DNA of 64,000 nt from UMGS1958 sp045542415 (GTDB lineage Bacteria > Bacillota > Clostridia > UBA1381), in NCBI GenBank assembly GCA_045542415.1, contig JAZQKZ010000018.1:1-64000 (forward strand), in the 5' to 3' direction. Made by a program: the position numbers and the translations under genes. The notes below the pieces were generated by a model, which searched no databases, was not told the origin of the DNA, and saw only the letters and a program-made list of their open reading frames with translations. Of the stretch, positions 17,573-26,604 are shown in pieces. The first letter of the stretch is position 1. Each line of letters begins with the position of its first letter.

Positions 17573-18063
17573 ATTTTTATATCCTTACGCTTAACCACTT
17601 CTGTAGCTATAATACCCGTAAATACTCCCGTAACCATTGCCGATAAAAGCAATACCGGTAAATACCCTATAATCTGCCATGTAGATGTTATAAAGACAGC
17701 CGCTGCAATCTGTCCTGTATTATGAGCCGCCGCACCGACTACACTTACTGCCCACAGTTTTTTTGTACCAATAATTTTCAGCATTGGCAGCATTGTTATA
17801 TAGCTTAATATTGCTCCTGTCATGCTGTATGCAAGAGTCATTATATTTCCCGAAAAAAACGAACCTATTATCACTCTGAGTATCAAAATTACAAATGTAT
17901 CTCTCCGACCCAGCCACACAAGAGATATCAGAGTAATAACATTTGCAAGTCCCATTTTTATTCCGGGTACGGGAGGTATAATGGGAATAGCCGATTCTAT
18001 TATAAAAATGATAAGCGCCGCAGCAAGCAACAGCGACATCAGCGTAAGTCTTTTTGTGCTCAT
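17569..18063 (-). CDS. Gx transporter family membrane protein
   Basis: A 164-residue protein with about five membrane helices from the family often labelled heptaprenyl diphosphate synthase component I, now usually called Gx transporter family. Similar to ECF-type substrate-binding S components in look (MGLANVITLISLVWLGRRD, AAAHNTGQIAAA). Such genes regularly sit with apbE and rnf in Clostridia, so a role in flavin or Rnf supply is possible but unproven. Its GGAG ribosome site lies 7 bases before ATG. Confidence 0.85.
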   Translation of the reverse strand: MSTKRLTLMSLLLAAALIIFIIESAIPIIPPVPGIKMGLANVITLISLVWLGRRDTFVILILRVIIGSFFSGNIMTLAYSMTGAILSYITMLPMLKIIGTKKLWAVSVVGAAAHNTGQIAAAVFITSTWQIIGYLPVLLLSAMVTGVFTGIIATEVVKRKDIKI

Positions 18064-18107
18064 ATTATCTCCAAATCAATGTCTTTTTTATTTCTCCCTC
18101 AGTCTAT

Positions 18108-18137
18108 ATAATATCATATCTGATGTTTTAATGTCAA
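18108..18137 (-). promoter_or_regulatory. Promoter of the Gx-apbE operon
   Basis: TTGACA (18137-18132) and TATTAT (18113-18108) with an 18-base spacer. It is divergent from the walR promoter. Confidence 0.6.
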
Positions 18138-18194
18138 TACTTACAAAAAATACAAAAAAATCGCTATTTTTTCGAAAAAAATTCAAAAAAACAC

Positions 18195-18223
18195 TTGCAT
18201 ACTTTGTTAAAATCTGATAAAAT
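18195..18223 (+). promoter_or_regulatory. Promoter of the walRK operon
   Basis: TTGCAT (18195-18200), 17-base spacer, TAAAAT (18218-18223). A leader of about 90 bases follows. Confidence 0.7.
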
Positions 18224-18319
18224 ATATGTAACTACAATGAAATATATTTGATATATATGCAAACAGAACGAAAAAATCAAAACATTTACTTATAATTCGA
18301 AAGGAAGAAATTTAAATTC

Positions 18320-19018
18320 ATGGAACGTACAATACTTATAGTAGAAGATGATCAGAATATCAATCATATTCTTGTTTTAACCTTTCAAAAGGAAGGCTAC
18401 AAGGTTTTAAGCGCACTTGACGGTGTTAAGGGTCTTGAGCTTGCTTTAAACGAGAAACCGGACATTATTCTTCTTGACGTAATGTTACCCGGACTTGACG
18501 GTTATGAGGTTTTAAAAAAGCTTCGTGAAAAATCACAGGTTCCTGTTATTATGCTTACCGCCCGTGATGACGAGGTTGATACCGTTCTCGGTCTTGAGTT
18601 AGGTGCTGATGACTACATTACCAAGCCTTATTCAAACCGTGAGCTTACTGCCCGCGTAAAGGCAAATCTCAGAAGAAGCTCTTATGAGGTTCCGGCGGCA
18701 CCTGCTCCTGAAGAGCCGAGTACTATCGTTTCAGGCGAGCTTTCAATCAATATTGAACGTTATGAGGTTGCAAAGAACGGTAAGGTAATTGACATCACAC
18801 TTCGTGAGTTCGAGCTTTTAAAGTTCCTTGCTATGCAGCCCGATAAGATATTCTCAAGAGAACAGCTTCTTGAAAATGTGTGGGGTTATGAATACTACGG
18901 TGATGTCAGAACAGTTGATGTTACGGTAAGACGACTTCGCGAAAAAATAGAAGATGATCCGAGTCTCCCCAAGTTTATTATAACAAAGAGAGGCGTAGGC
19001 TACTACTTCAATAAATAA
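18320..19018 (+). CDS. walR: OmpR-family response regulator, WalR/YycF type
   Basis: Receiver domain (1-118) with acidic pocket Glu9/Asp10/Asp11, phosphorylation site Asp53 (LLDVMLPGLDG) and Lys in the ITKPYS motif. A winged-helix DNA-binding domain (about 135-232) contains LREFELLKFLA and DVTVRRLREKIE. It regulates cell-wall turnover genes in Firmicutes. The partner kinase follows 62 bases later. The gene name rests on the similarity of the whole operon to walRK/yycFG. Confidence 0.88.
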   Translation: MERTILIVEDDQNINHILVLTFQKEGYKVLSALDGVKGLELALNEKPDIILLDVMLPGLDGYEVLKKLREKSQVPVIMLTARDDEVDTVLGLELGADDYITKPYSNRELTARVKANLRRSSYEVPAAPAPEEPSTIVSGELSINIERYEVAKNGKVIDITLREFELLKFLAMQPDKIFSREQLLENVWGYEYYGDVRTVDVTVRRLREKIEDDPSLPKFIITKRGVGYYFNK

Positions 19019-19032
19019 TAAGCATATTCAAC

Positions 19033-19057
19033 AGCACCTGTGATTACAGCAGGTGCT
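19033..19057 (+). other. Intergenic hairpin between walR and walK
   Basis: Eight-bp stem AGCACCTG/CAGGTGCT with a 9-base loop and no T run. More likely an mRNA-processing or stability hairpin than a full terminator. Confidence 0.4.
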
Positions 19058-19080
19058 ATATACTTATATAGGAGAATTTT

Positions 19081-20901
19081 ATGTTTAACAGTATAAGATG
19101 GAAAATAATTACATTATTCGTACTTTTTATTATTGCCGCCGAGCTTATTGTCGGTGTGGGAGGAATAATTTCCGTAATTAACTATTCTCACAATGAATTT
19201 GAGCAGGATATGACCGACGTTTTCGATGCCGATCTGCGTAACGAGCTTAATTCCTTTGCAAACATGGGAAATATAACCATTCAAAAAACAGACGAAAACG
19301 GAGCAACCGTATTTGAAGAGGTAAAGAGCTACGAGAGCATACGCGATACGATTAACTGCTATCTCAGTGCGCTTTCTATAAGCTCATCACGTTTTTATGC
19401 GGTGCTTGACGGAGAAACAGGCTCTGTTCTTTGTACCTCATCAAATGCCGGTGAAATCATAACAACGCCCACAATTCTCAGTGCATTGGGCGGTACCACT
19501 TCAATGGAGAACGGAATCACTTCCCCCTACCTTGATTACGCCCTGCCCGTCAAATCGGGAAATACGGTGTCATATGTTGTTTACATAAAGGATTTATGTG
19601 CATGGCAGCGTTCTGTTACGGAGAGCATGCTTATAATTATGTTAGTTACCGCCTTGCTTTCTGTTTTACTTGCTGCAGGTGCAGGCTACTTTGTTTCAAC
19701 ATCTGTAATAACACCTATAAAGGAGCTTACACACAACGCAAAAAAATTAGCTGACGGAGATCTGGGCGCACTTACCGAATCGACCGGTAATGACGAGCTT
19801 AGCCTCCTGACTAACTCGCTCCTGCATCTTGCTCATTCGAGAAATGAAATTAATGAAAAGGCAATCGGTGAACAGATTAAAGTAGAGACTATTCTTCAGA
19901 ATATGACTGACGGTATTCTTGCCTTTAATCTCAAGGGCAGGCTTATACATTTTAACCCTGAAGCGAAGCGTCTCCTTAAAAGAAATTATCTTGATGACGT
20001 TCAGTTTGACCGTTTCTTCCGTGAAATCCAGGCTGATATTACTTTAGGTGATTTGGTTTATATGAAGCCTGAGGGCAGCGTTGAACGAGATATTCAGCTT
20101 GATAAAAACTTTCTGCATCTTGACTTTGCTACCTTTAATACGGACAACAAGGTAGGCGGTATCATTGTAATCATCCATGATATCACCCGTCAGGAGCAGC
20201 TTGAGCAGTCACGCCGTGACTTTGTTGCAGACGTATCTCACGAGCTGAGAACACCGCTTACAACAATCAAATCATATTCGGAAACACTTTCAGATATGCC
20301 CGACTGCGACAGAGAGCTTCAGGTCAGATTCCTGCAGGTAATTGCCAACGAGGCTGACAGAATGGCACGCATAATCCGTGATCTTCTTACACTGTCAGAG
20401 CTTGATGCAGATAAGAGCATATATAAAAATCCGGAGCCTATAAACGTCCGCGACATGGTAAGCTCGGTTGTTGAGCGTATGGAAATAACCGCCAAAAAGC
20501 GTGAACAGACCCTTGTATATCATCCCATCAACGAAATGCCCGTTATATACGGACATCCTGACAGTCTGGAACGAATTATAATAAATATTATTTCAAATGC
20601 ACTTAAATACACTCCGTCCGGAGGCAGTATTGAGGTATATACCTCAAAAGTGTATAAGGATATCTGTATCAAGGTTGTTGACAACGGCATAGGTATTCCT
20701 AAGGAGCAGCTGCCTAATATCTTCAACCGTTTCTACCGTGTTGACAAGGCACGTTCAAGAGATACCGGCGGTACGGGGCTCGGTCTTGCAATTGCAAAGC
20801 AGACTCTTGAATCAGGCTTTAACGGTAAAATTATAATAAACAGTGAATTAAACAAGGGAACTGAGGTTATTATTACTATTCCTGCTGAATCAAGGAGTTG
20901 A
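19081..20901 (+). CDS. walK: Sensor histidine kinase, WalK/YycG type
   Basis: A 606-residue membrane kinase with TM1 (about 8-30), an extracellular sensor loop (about 31-178), TM2 (about 180-208), HAMP (about 205-258), a PAS domain (about 265-370), HisKA with His387 (DVSHELRTPL), and an ATPase domain with NALKYTPSGG, DNGIGIP and GGTGLGLAIAK boxes. This layout matches WalK. Start ATG follows TAGGAG. The stop codon lies just ahead of the third gene's ATG. Confidence 0.9.
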   Translation: MFNSIRWKIITLFVLFIIAAELIVGVGGIISVINYSHNEFEQDMTDVFDADLRNELNSFANMGNITIQKTDENGATVFEEVKSYESIRDTINCYLSALSISSSRFYAVLDGETGSVLCTSSNAGEIITTPTILSALGGTTSMENGITSPYLDYALPVKSGNTVSYVVYIKDLCAWQRSVTESMLIIMLVTALLSVLLAAGAGYFVSTSVITPIKELTHNAKKLADGDLGALTESTGNDELSLLTNSLLHLAHSRNEINEKAIGEQIKVETILQNMTDGILAFNLKGRLIHFNPEAKRLLKRNYLDDVQFDRFFREIQADITLGDLVYMKPEGSVERDIQLDKNFLHLDFATFNTDNKVGGIIVIIHDITRQEQLEQSRRDFVADVSHELRTPLTTIKSYSETLSDMPDCDRELQVRFLQVIANEADRMARIIRDLLTLSELDADKSIYKNPEPINVRDMVSSVVERMEITAKKREQTLVYHPINEMPVIYGHPDSLERIIINIISNALKYTPSGGSIEVYTSKVYKDICIKVVDNGIGIPKEQLPNIFNRFYRVDKARSRDTGGTGLGLAIAKQTLESGFNGKIIINSELNKGTEVIITIPAESRS

Positions 20902-20909
20902 TACATAAT

Positions 20910-21713
20910 ATGAAGCATTTTTATCTTAAATCTGTCTTTGCTTTAATAATTATTGTACTTACACTCGGAGCTGCGATACGTCTCGTATATCCCGATAATG
21001 CAAAGAATGACCTTGTCAAAGCAAAAAATCAGATTATCCGTACACTGTCCAACGGAAATGTCCGGATTTCTTCTGATTTGCTTAACTTTGAAACGCAGGA
21101 AGTATTTGACTGTACAATGGATAATGCACTTAATATCAATTCACTCGCAAAGCAATTTTTGGGAAAAAGTGCCGTGCGTGCGGATGATTATACCTATTAC
21201 TCCAACTCCGGCTCGGTTACTTTTAAGGAATTCCATATGTCATATACACCCAAAAACCCGATATTTTCGGCTGATACAAAATATCTTACGCTGTCAAACG
21301 CCGCAGATATCACAGCAAGACTCTGTGCCGAATACGGAATTTCCACATCCGACACACAGTTTGGTGTATCCGGCAGTGAGAATAAAATATCGGTTTCTGT
21401 AATGTACCGGATTGACTCAAGACCTGTATTCAATAATGCTTTGGTTATGGAGCTGACTACCGCAGGACTACAAACCGTATCAGGAAATTATTACACCCCG
21501 TCTAATGCACGAACCAATATCAGGTACGCAAAAAGAATGGAGGACGCTCTTATTGATTTTATGAACGAGTGTACGGACAAATCAAGAGAAACTGTTATTA
21601 CGGATATTCAGTTAGGATATTTACTCAATGATACCACATCTCAGACAACAACCATATCACCTGTATGGCGAATCATTGTTGAAAATACTGCTGTATATTA
21701 TGTTTCTGCGTAA
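20910..21713 (+). CDS. WalI/YycI-like two-component accessory protein
   Basis: 267 residues with a single N-terminal membrane helix (about 5-24) and an extracytoplasmic domain. The C-terminal pattern (RPVFNNALVMELTT, TVSGNYY, ITDIQLGYLLN, SPVWRII) resembles YycI/YycH-type regulators that hold WalK in check. ATG 20910 follows AAGGAG at 12 bases; an upstream TTG at 20898 abuts that site and is unlikely. There is no separate yycH or walJ after it, so the operon is short. Confidence 0.7.
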   Translation: MKHFYLKSVFALIIIVLTLGAAIRLVYPDNAKNDLVKAKNQIIRTLSNGNVRISSDLLNFETQEVFDCTMDNALNINSLAKQFLGKSAVRADDYTYYSNSGSVTFKEFHMSYTPKNPIFSADTKYLTLSNAADITARLCAEYGISTSDTQFGVSGSENKISVSVMYRIDSRPVFNNALVMELTTAGLQTVSGNYYTPSNARTNIRYAKRMEDALIDFMNECTDKSRETVITDIQLGYLLNDTTSQTTTISPVWRIIVENTAVYYVSA

Positions 21714-21720
21714 TACAAAA

Positions 21721-21746
21721 GGTGAAGCCACTCGGCTTCACCTTTT
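21721..21746. terminator. Bidirectional terminator, walI-like and fumarase genes
   Basis: Nine-bp stem GGTGAAGCC/GGCTTCACC, loop ACTC, flanked by AAAA and TTTT, between converging genes. Confidence 0.85.
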
Positions 21747-21750
21747 AACG

Positions 21751-22302
21751 TTATATCTCACGATATTTACTTTGTCCAATCTCGTACAAATCATTTCCCT
21801 CATAGTCGATTAACACCGTTGCCGGAAAATCCTCTACTACAAGCCGACGTATTGCTTCTGTTCCGAGGTCGTCATATGCAACTACCTCCGATTCCTTGAT
21901 TGCTCCTGCTATCAAGGCTCCCGCACCGCCGATTGCACCTAAATACACTGCACCGTTACGCTTCATTGCATCAATTACGTCTGCATTTCTTGCACCCTTG
22001 CCTATCATGACACTTAAACCGTGATCCAGCAGCATCGGTGCATATGCATCCATTCTGCCTGCGGTAGTCGGTCCGCATGAGCCTATCACTTCACCCGGTT
22101 TTGCAGGACACGGTCCTGCATAGTATATCATCTGCCCCTCAAGCTCTATCGGAAACGGCTCGCCCTCCTTAAAAAGACGTGTCATCCTCTCATGAGCCGC
22201 ATCACGGGCTGTATATATAACTCCCGATATAAGCACGCTGTCGCCTGCTCTAAACTCCTTTATCTGCTCTTTTGTTATCGGTGCTGTTATTCTTTTCTCC
22301 AT
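21751..22302 (-). CDS. fumB: Class I fumarate hydratase beta subunit
   Basis: 183 residues matching the C-terminal (beta) domain of iron-sulfur fumarase / L-tartrate dehydratase: AGDSVLISGVIYTARDAAH, the IYYAGPCPAKPGEVIGSCGPTT core, and KGARNADVIDAM. It works only with an alpha subunit that holds the [4Fe-4S] cluster, and no alpha gene is adjacent here. Start follows AGAGGAATAAAA, 2 bases after the HAD phosphatase stop codon. The reaction could be fumarate/malate or tartrate. Confidence 0.88.
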   Translation of the reverse strand: MEKRITAPITKEQIKEFRAGDSVLISGVIYTARDAAHERMTRLFKEGEPFPIELEGQMIYYAGPCPAKPGEVIGSCGPTTAGRMDAYAPMLLDHGLSVMIGKGARNADVIDAMKRNGAVYLGAIGGAGALIAGAIKESEVVAYDDLGTEAIRRLVVEDFPATVLIDYEGNDLYEIGQSKYREI

Positions 22303-22304
22303 TT

Positions 22305-23309
22305 TTATTCCTCTAACATTCCGCAGACATCATCTAAAATATAGTCTGCGTTCATTTTTTCAAAATATTCTCTTGCGGCTTTACCTGAAACCCCGGTTAA
22401 TACCGCACAAAAATCTGCTCCCATAGCTTTGGCTGCAAGTATATCTGAACCCGCATCACCAACTATAAGAGTCTTTTTAATCTTTGACTTATCATAATCG
22501 CCGTTGATTATTTTCTCATCATTATAATCGGTTCCGTATAATGCCTTTAAAAACATATACGGATGGGGTTTTGTGAGTGCGTTATTATTCAATGCAGTTT
22601 CTGCCGCTACAACATGGTCATAGTTACACAAACCGTTATCGGCAAAATACTCTCTCACTCCCCAATCCTCGATTGGCTTCATCATTTCAATCTGCGGCCT
22701 GCCTGTTCCCGTACAAACACGCTTGCTTTGGCTCAGCTGCTTTAACAGTTTACGCAACTTATCCTTATCGACGATTGGTTCTTCACTAAACAGCAAACCT
22801 GTTTTCCCGGTATGGATTGACGTTCTGCCCCACAACTCCTCACCAAGAAACCATTCCTGAAACAAACCGTGCATAGTCTGCCACATAAGACCGTTTCTCT
22901 TTAACCAATCATACTCAAAGCCGCTTACCTCTCCACACTTCTTTGCAAGGTTGTCATATTCATTTATGATATTATCAGGCAATGTTTTTGCATATTCAAG
23001 TACAGGTGTAAAATCATCCTCAACTTTGCATATCCATGCAATAAGCACGGTTACATAACCCAAATCCCAGTTTGAGTTTACCCCCTTGCCTTTTAATACG
23101 CTTATAAGCTCATCATTGCAGAAAACTTTTTTACGGATTTCGGGATAATTTCTCATCCCCTCTGATGCGTCAATATGTATTCCCCTATTAAAGTTAAGGT
23201 ATTCCCACACCGTAAGTGCCGCACAGTTCCAATAATTCTGCTCACTTGTTATAACACCGTCCATATCAAATATTACGGTATCGTATTTATTTAAAAATGA
23301 TTTTAACAC
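22305..23309 (-). CDS. HAD-superfamily hydrolase (334 aa)
   Basis: HAD phosphatase with the nucleophile motif DMDGVIT (Asp15/Asp17), motif II TGTGRP, motif III Lys in TKPHPY, and motif IV GDAGSDILAA. A long helical cap (about 35-190) between motifs I and II makes it larger than ordinary C1-cap enzymes. Substrate unknown. GTG start with GGAGGT five bases upstream. It is tightly coupled to the fumarase beta gene. Confidence 0.88.
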   Translation of the reverse strand: MLKSFLNKYDTVIFDMDGVITSEQNYWNCAALTVWEYLNFNRGIHIDASEGMRNYPEIRKKVFCNDELISVLKGKGVNSNWDLGYVTVLIAWICKVEDDFTPVLEYAKTLPDNIINEYDNLAKKCGEVSGFEYDWLKRNGLMWQTMHGLFQEWFLGEELWGRTSIHTGKTGLLFSEEPIVDKDKLRKLLKQLSQSKRVCTGTGRPQIEMMKPIEDWGVREYFADNGLCNYDHVVAAETALNNNALTKPHPYMFLKALYGTDYNDEKIINGDYDKSKIKKTLIVGDAGSDILAAKAMGADFCAVLTGVSGKAAREYFEKMNADYILDDVCGMLEE

Positions 23310-23340
23310 CCATTACCTCCACATACAAAACAGATATTAT

Positions 23341-23444
23341 AACACGAAAAAGAAACGAGCAGATTGCTACTCAACGAAGCGACGGTATATGCTGATGCTC
23401 CGAACTGAGGCGAGTAGTGAGATGTGAGGTTTATTTTTCGTGTT
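23341..23444. repeat. Palindromic intergenic element
   Basis: Outer 11-bp perfect inverted arms AACACGAAAAA (23341-23351) and TTTTTCGTGTT (23434-23444). Inside are AAAC/GTTT and CTACTC/GAGTAG pairs, giving a long interrupted hairpin of 104 bases. It fills nearly the whole gap between hisB and the HAD gene, touches the hisB stop codon, and the outer arm abuts a TATAAT-like box for the HAD gene. It may be a dispersed repeat or a processing/termination structure. Confidence 0.5.
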
Positions 23445-24060
23445 ATTCAACAGTCCAATTAATCTTGCCCGCCACACCGGCAGTCTTGCCCTTTCTTGCT
23501 TCATTTACTTCAAATGTCCTATTCAATGCCGAACCTACACTTCTGAAAATCGCTTCCCAGATGTGGTGACCGTTATGACCTCTCATAACATCTATCTGCA
23601 TTGTACACATCGCACCCTGAACAAAGCCTTCGAGAAATGTCTCCAGATCCTGCGTATCCATTCCCTCTACCTTTTCAGTAAGCTCCGTTCCGTGATAATC
23701 AATTAAGAACAAGGCTCTTGACTCAAAGCTAAGTGCCGTTTCAGCCTTTGCTTCGTCAATTATACCTATCGCATCACCGTAACCGTAGCAACCGTCTGTT
23801 CTGTCTATATACTCTTTACATGCCTTACCGACCGCAATACCTAAATCCTCGGCAATTACATGTGTAAGCACGAACTCGTCAAGCTTTACATCAACCTCAA
23901 GGTTAAAGCCGCCTCTCCATGCAATATGCTCCAACATATGATTGAAGAACGGAATCGTTGTGTTTATGTACTTGCGGTAGTCGGAACGTAACGGTGAAAA
24001 ATCAAGTGTTACGTTCATTTTCGACTCGGTTGTTTTTCTGCAAACGTGAATCTTTTCCAT
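23443..24060 (-). CDS. hisB: Imidazoleglycerol-phosphate dehydratase
   Basis: Sixth step of histidine synthesis. 205 residues with the duplicated HisB fold and its metal-binding His motifs: NHMLEHIAWRG and the DLGIAVGKA region in the first half, then RGHNGHHIWEAIFRS in the second. Mono-functional, no phosphatase domain. The start MEKIHVCRKT at 24060 has AAAGGA upstream; an ATG six codons earlier lies in the ribosome site and is rejected. It follows hisD in the same direction. Confidence 0.96.
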   Translation of the reverse strand: MEKIHVCRKTTESKMNVTLDFSPLRSDYRKYINTTIPFFNHMLEHIAWRGGFNLEVDVKLDEFVLTHVIAEDLGIAVGKACKEYIDRTDGCYGYGDAIGIIDEAKAETALSFESRALFLIDYHGTELTEKVEGMDTQDLETFLEGFVQGAMCTMQIDVMRGHNGHHIWEAIFRSVGSALNRTFEVNEARKGKTAGVAGKINWTVE

Positions 24061-24091
24061 GATTTTTATTCCTTTCATTAAAAGACCTAAA

Positions 24092-24113
24092 GGGGATGTC
24101 CTATGACAACCCC
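24092..24113 (-). other. Hairpin between hisD and hisB
   Basis: Nine-base arms GGGGATGTC/GACAACCCC with one mismatch and loop CTAT. The minus-strand tail is only partly T-rich, so partial termination or processing between the two his genes is possible. Confidence 0.4.
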
Positions 24114-24124
24114 TTTTATTTTAA

Positions 24125-25423
24125 TTACTTTCTTTCCTTAACAGCCAGTCCGTGAGTATCAAAGCCCTCAACTGTTGCAAACTTATATGCATAATTGCGT
24201 ACCTTTTCGAAGCCTTCCTTTGATGCGTAGCCTACCGATGAACGCTTTAAGAAGTCCATAACCGACACTGACGAATATGTCTTTGCAAAACCGCCTGTCG
24301 GAAGAATTGCATTCGGTCCCAATACGAAGTTACAGAGTGTAACCGGTGTGTATTCGCCAAGCAAAATCTCGCCTGCATTCTTGATTAACGGTAATGTGTC
24401 AAACGGCTTTTCAGTCATAACCTCCATATGCTCCGGAGCATAATCATTTACGAAGTCGATACTCTCCTCAAGTGAGTTTGTGAGGATAACACCGCCGTAT
24501 GTAGTAAGGTTTGTTTCGATAAACTCCTTACGCTTCGGTGAAATCTTTTCTAACTGTCTGTTTACAATCGGGATAACCTTGTCAACAAGCTCCTTTGAGT
24601 GTGTAACAAGTAATGCCGCACTGTCCGGACCGTGTTCTGCTTCAATCATCCAGTCAAGTGCAACCTTTTCCGGGTCTGCCTTTTCATCAGCCAATACAAT
24701 AATTTCTGACGGCCCTGCCGGGAGACCTGCATCAATGCTGTTTGCAAGAACTCTCTTTGCAGCTGTTGCATAGCTGTTTCCGGGTCCTATAATCTTATGA
24801 CACTTAGGAATTGTTTCAGTACCGTAAGCAACCGCAGCTACTGCCTGAATACCGCCAACCTTGTAAATTTCTGTGATACCGATAATCTTTGCTGCACAAA
24901 GGATTGCATCATCTACCTCTCCTTTTTCATTCGGAGGTGTTACCACTACAATCTTTGGTACCCTTGCAACTACAGCCGGAATACCCAGCATACATAATAC
25001 TGACGGGAATGAGCCTTTACCGTGCGGAACATATAAGCATACGTCAACAATCGGAGTTGTCTTCTCGCCTACCATGAGACCGTCATCTACCATTGTAAAC
25101 CACATTTCCTCCGGCAACTGCTTCTCATGGAAATCATAAATATTCTTATACGCATACTCAATTGCTTCTCTTGTCTCTGCATCAAGACGGTTATAGCCGA
25201 TTTCAATTTCCTCGGGAGTAACCTTCATTGTTTCAGCTGTTAACTGCACCTTATCAAACTTTGCAGTATATTCCAATACAGCTTCGTCACCTCTGTCACG
25301 AATATCATCGGAAACCTCTTTTGCAATCTTCATCTGCTCTGTTATGTCAAGCTCAGCACGCTTCATAATGAAATCGTACTGCTCCTTTGTCATTTTTGAA
25401 AGCTCGTATATACTGGGATTCAT
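24125..25423 (-). CDS. hisD: Histidinol dehydrogenase
   Basis: Oxidises L-histidinol to histidine in two NAD-dependent steps. 432 residues, Zn enzyme. Visible motifs are the IIGPGNSYATAAKR loop (about 218-231), the GLPAGPSEIIVLAD signature, the EAEHGPDSAALLVT segment with its Zn ligands, and APEHMEV with the catalytic Glu/His. ATG follows AAAGGAG. It lies 19 bases after dnaJ in the same direction, an unusual neighbour for a biosynthetic gene; other his genes are not in the window. Confidence 0.97.
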   Translation of the reverse strand: MNPSIYELSKMTKEQYDFIMKRAELDITEQMKIAKEVSDDIRDRGDEAVLEYTAKFDKVQLTAETMKVTPEEIEIGYNRLDAETREAIEYAYKNIYDFHEKQLPEEMWFTMVDDGLMVGEKTTPIVDVCLYVPHGKGSFPSVLCMLGIPAVVARVPKIVVVTPPNEKGEVDDAILCAAKIIGITEIYKVGGIQAVAAVAYGTETIPKCHKIIGPGNSYATAAKRVLANSIDAGLPAGPSEIIVLADEKADPEKVALDWMIEAEHGPDSAALLVTHSKELVDKVIPIVNRQLEKISPKRKEFIETNLTTYGGVILTNSLEESIDFVNDYAPEHMEVMTEKPFDTLPLIKNAGEILLGEYTPVTLCNFVLGPNAILPTGGFAKTYSSVSVMDFLKRSSVGYASKEGFEKVRNYAYKFATVEGFDTHGLAVKERK

Positions 25424-25442
25424 CTTAAAAACTCCTTTATTT

Positions 25443-26576
25443 TTAATTGAAGAGATCCTTTATTTTATCTGTAAACGATTTCTTCTGCTTGTAATTTTTT
25501 TCATCTTCAAATTCGCGTAAAATTTCTTTCTGCTTTGAAGAAAGGTTTTTCGGAACCTCTACATTAACCGTAACATACTGGTTGCCTCTTGTATTTCCTC
25601 TCATATACGGAACACCCTTACCTCTCATTCTGAACTGAGAACCGGTCTGTGTTCCCTCCGGAATATCCAGGTCAACCATTCCGTCAAGTGTCGGCACCTT
25701 AAGCGTTGCACCCAATGCCGCCTGTACAAATGTAATCGGAACGTCTATAAACACGTCATTTCCCTCTCTCTGGAATACTGCGTGCTTTCTTACGCGCACC
25801 GTAATAAGTAAATCTCCGTTCGGTCCACCCTTTTCGCCCGGCTCTCCGCCGCCCGAAATCTGAATTGTCTGACCATGATCAATGCCCTGCGGAATACTTA
25901 CCTCAATTGTCTTGCTCTTTCTTATCTTACCCGTTCCGCGACAGTCCTTACACGGGTCTGAAATAATCTCTCCCGTACCCTTACAGTGCGGACATGCACT
26001 TACAACATTTGAGTATCCGAACATAGTTCGCTGCTGCTGTACTATCTGACCGCTGCCTCCGCAATGAGAACACTTTGTCGGATTTGTTCCCGGCTTAGCA
26101 CCGCTACCATTACAGGTATTACATTTTTCTGACATTGTTACATTAAGCTTCTTCTTGCAACCAAAAGCCGCCTCTTCAAAGCTTATATCAACAATCTGCT
26201 GAACATCCCTGCCACGCTTTGGACCGTTTCTTCTGCCGCCTCCTCCGAAGCCGCCGAAACCGCCGAAACCACTGCCGAATATGTCGCCGAAAATATCACT
26301 AAAATCAAATCCGGCTCCGTTAAAGCCGCCTCCACCGCCAAAGTTCGGGTCAACGCCTGCATGACCATACTGGTCATATCTTGCACGCTTATCGGAATCT
26401 GATAAAACACCGTATGCTTCATTGACCTCTTTAAACTTCTCCTCGGCTTCTTTATTACCGGGGTTACGGTCAGGATGATATTTCATAGCTGCTTTTCTGT
26501 ATGCTTTTTTCAGTTCATCCTCGCTTGCGCCTTTACTGACGCCAAGGACTTCGTAATAATCTCTCTTATCAGCCAT
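25443..26576 (-). CDS. dnaJ: Chaperone DnaJ (Hsp40)
   Basis: Stimulates DnaK ATPase and delivers unfolded clients. J domain (1-70) with HPD in KYHPDRN, Gly/Phe-rich region (about 75-125), four CxxCxGxG zinc-binding repeats (CNTCNGSG, CSHCGGSG, CPHCKGTG, CKDCRGTG) at about 150-220, then client-binding C-terminal domains. It is separated from dnaK by a strong terminator and has its own promoter with no CIRCE, so its expression may be only partly tied to heat shock. Confidence 0.98.
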   Translation of the reverse strand: MADKRDYYEVLGVSKGASEDELKKAYRKAAMKYHPDRNPGNKEAEEKFKEVNEAYGVLSDSDKRARYDQYGHAGVDPNFGGGGGFNGAGFDFSDIFGDIFGSGFGGFGGFGGGGRRNGPKRGRDVQQIVDISFEEAAFGCKKKLNVTMSEKCNTCNGSGAKPGTNPTKCSHCGGSGQIVQQQRTMFGYSNVVSACPHCKGTGEIISDPCKDCRGTGKIRKSKTIEVSIPQGIDHGQTIQISGGGEPGEKGGPNGDLLITVRVRKHAVFQREGNDVFIDVPITFVQAALGATLKVPTLDGMVDLDIPEGTQTGSQFRMRGKGVPYMRGNTRGNQYVTVNVEVPKNLSSKQKEILREFEDEKNYKQKKSFTDKIKDLFN

Positions 26577-26604
26577 CTTTTTCTCCTACTATAAACTAAA
26601 ATTT

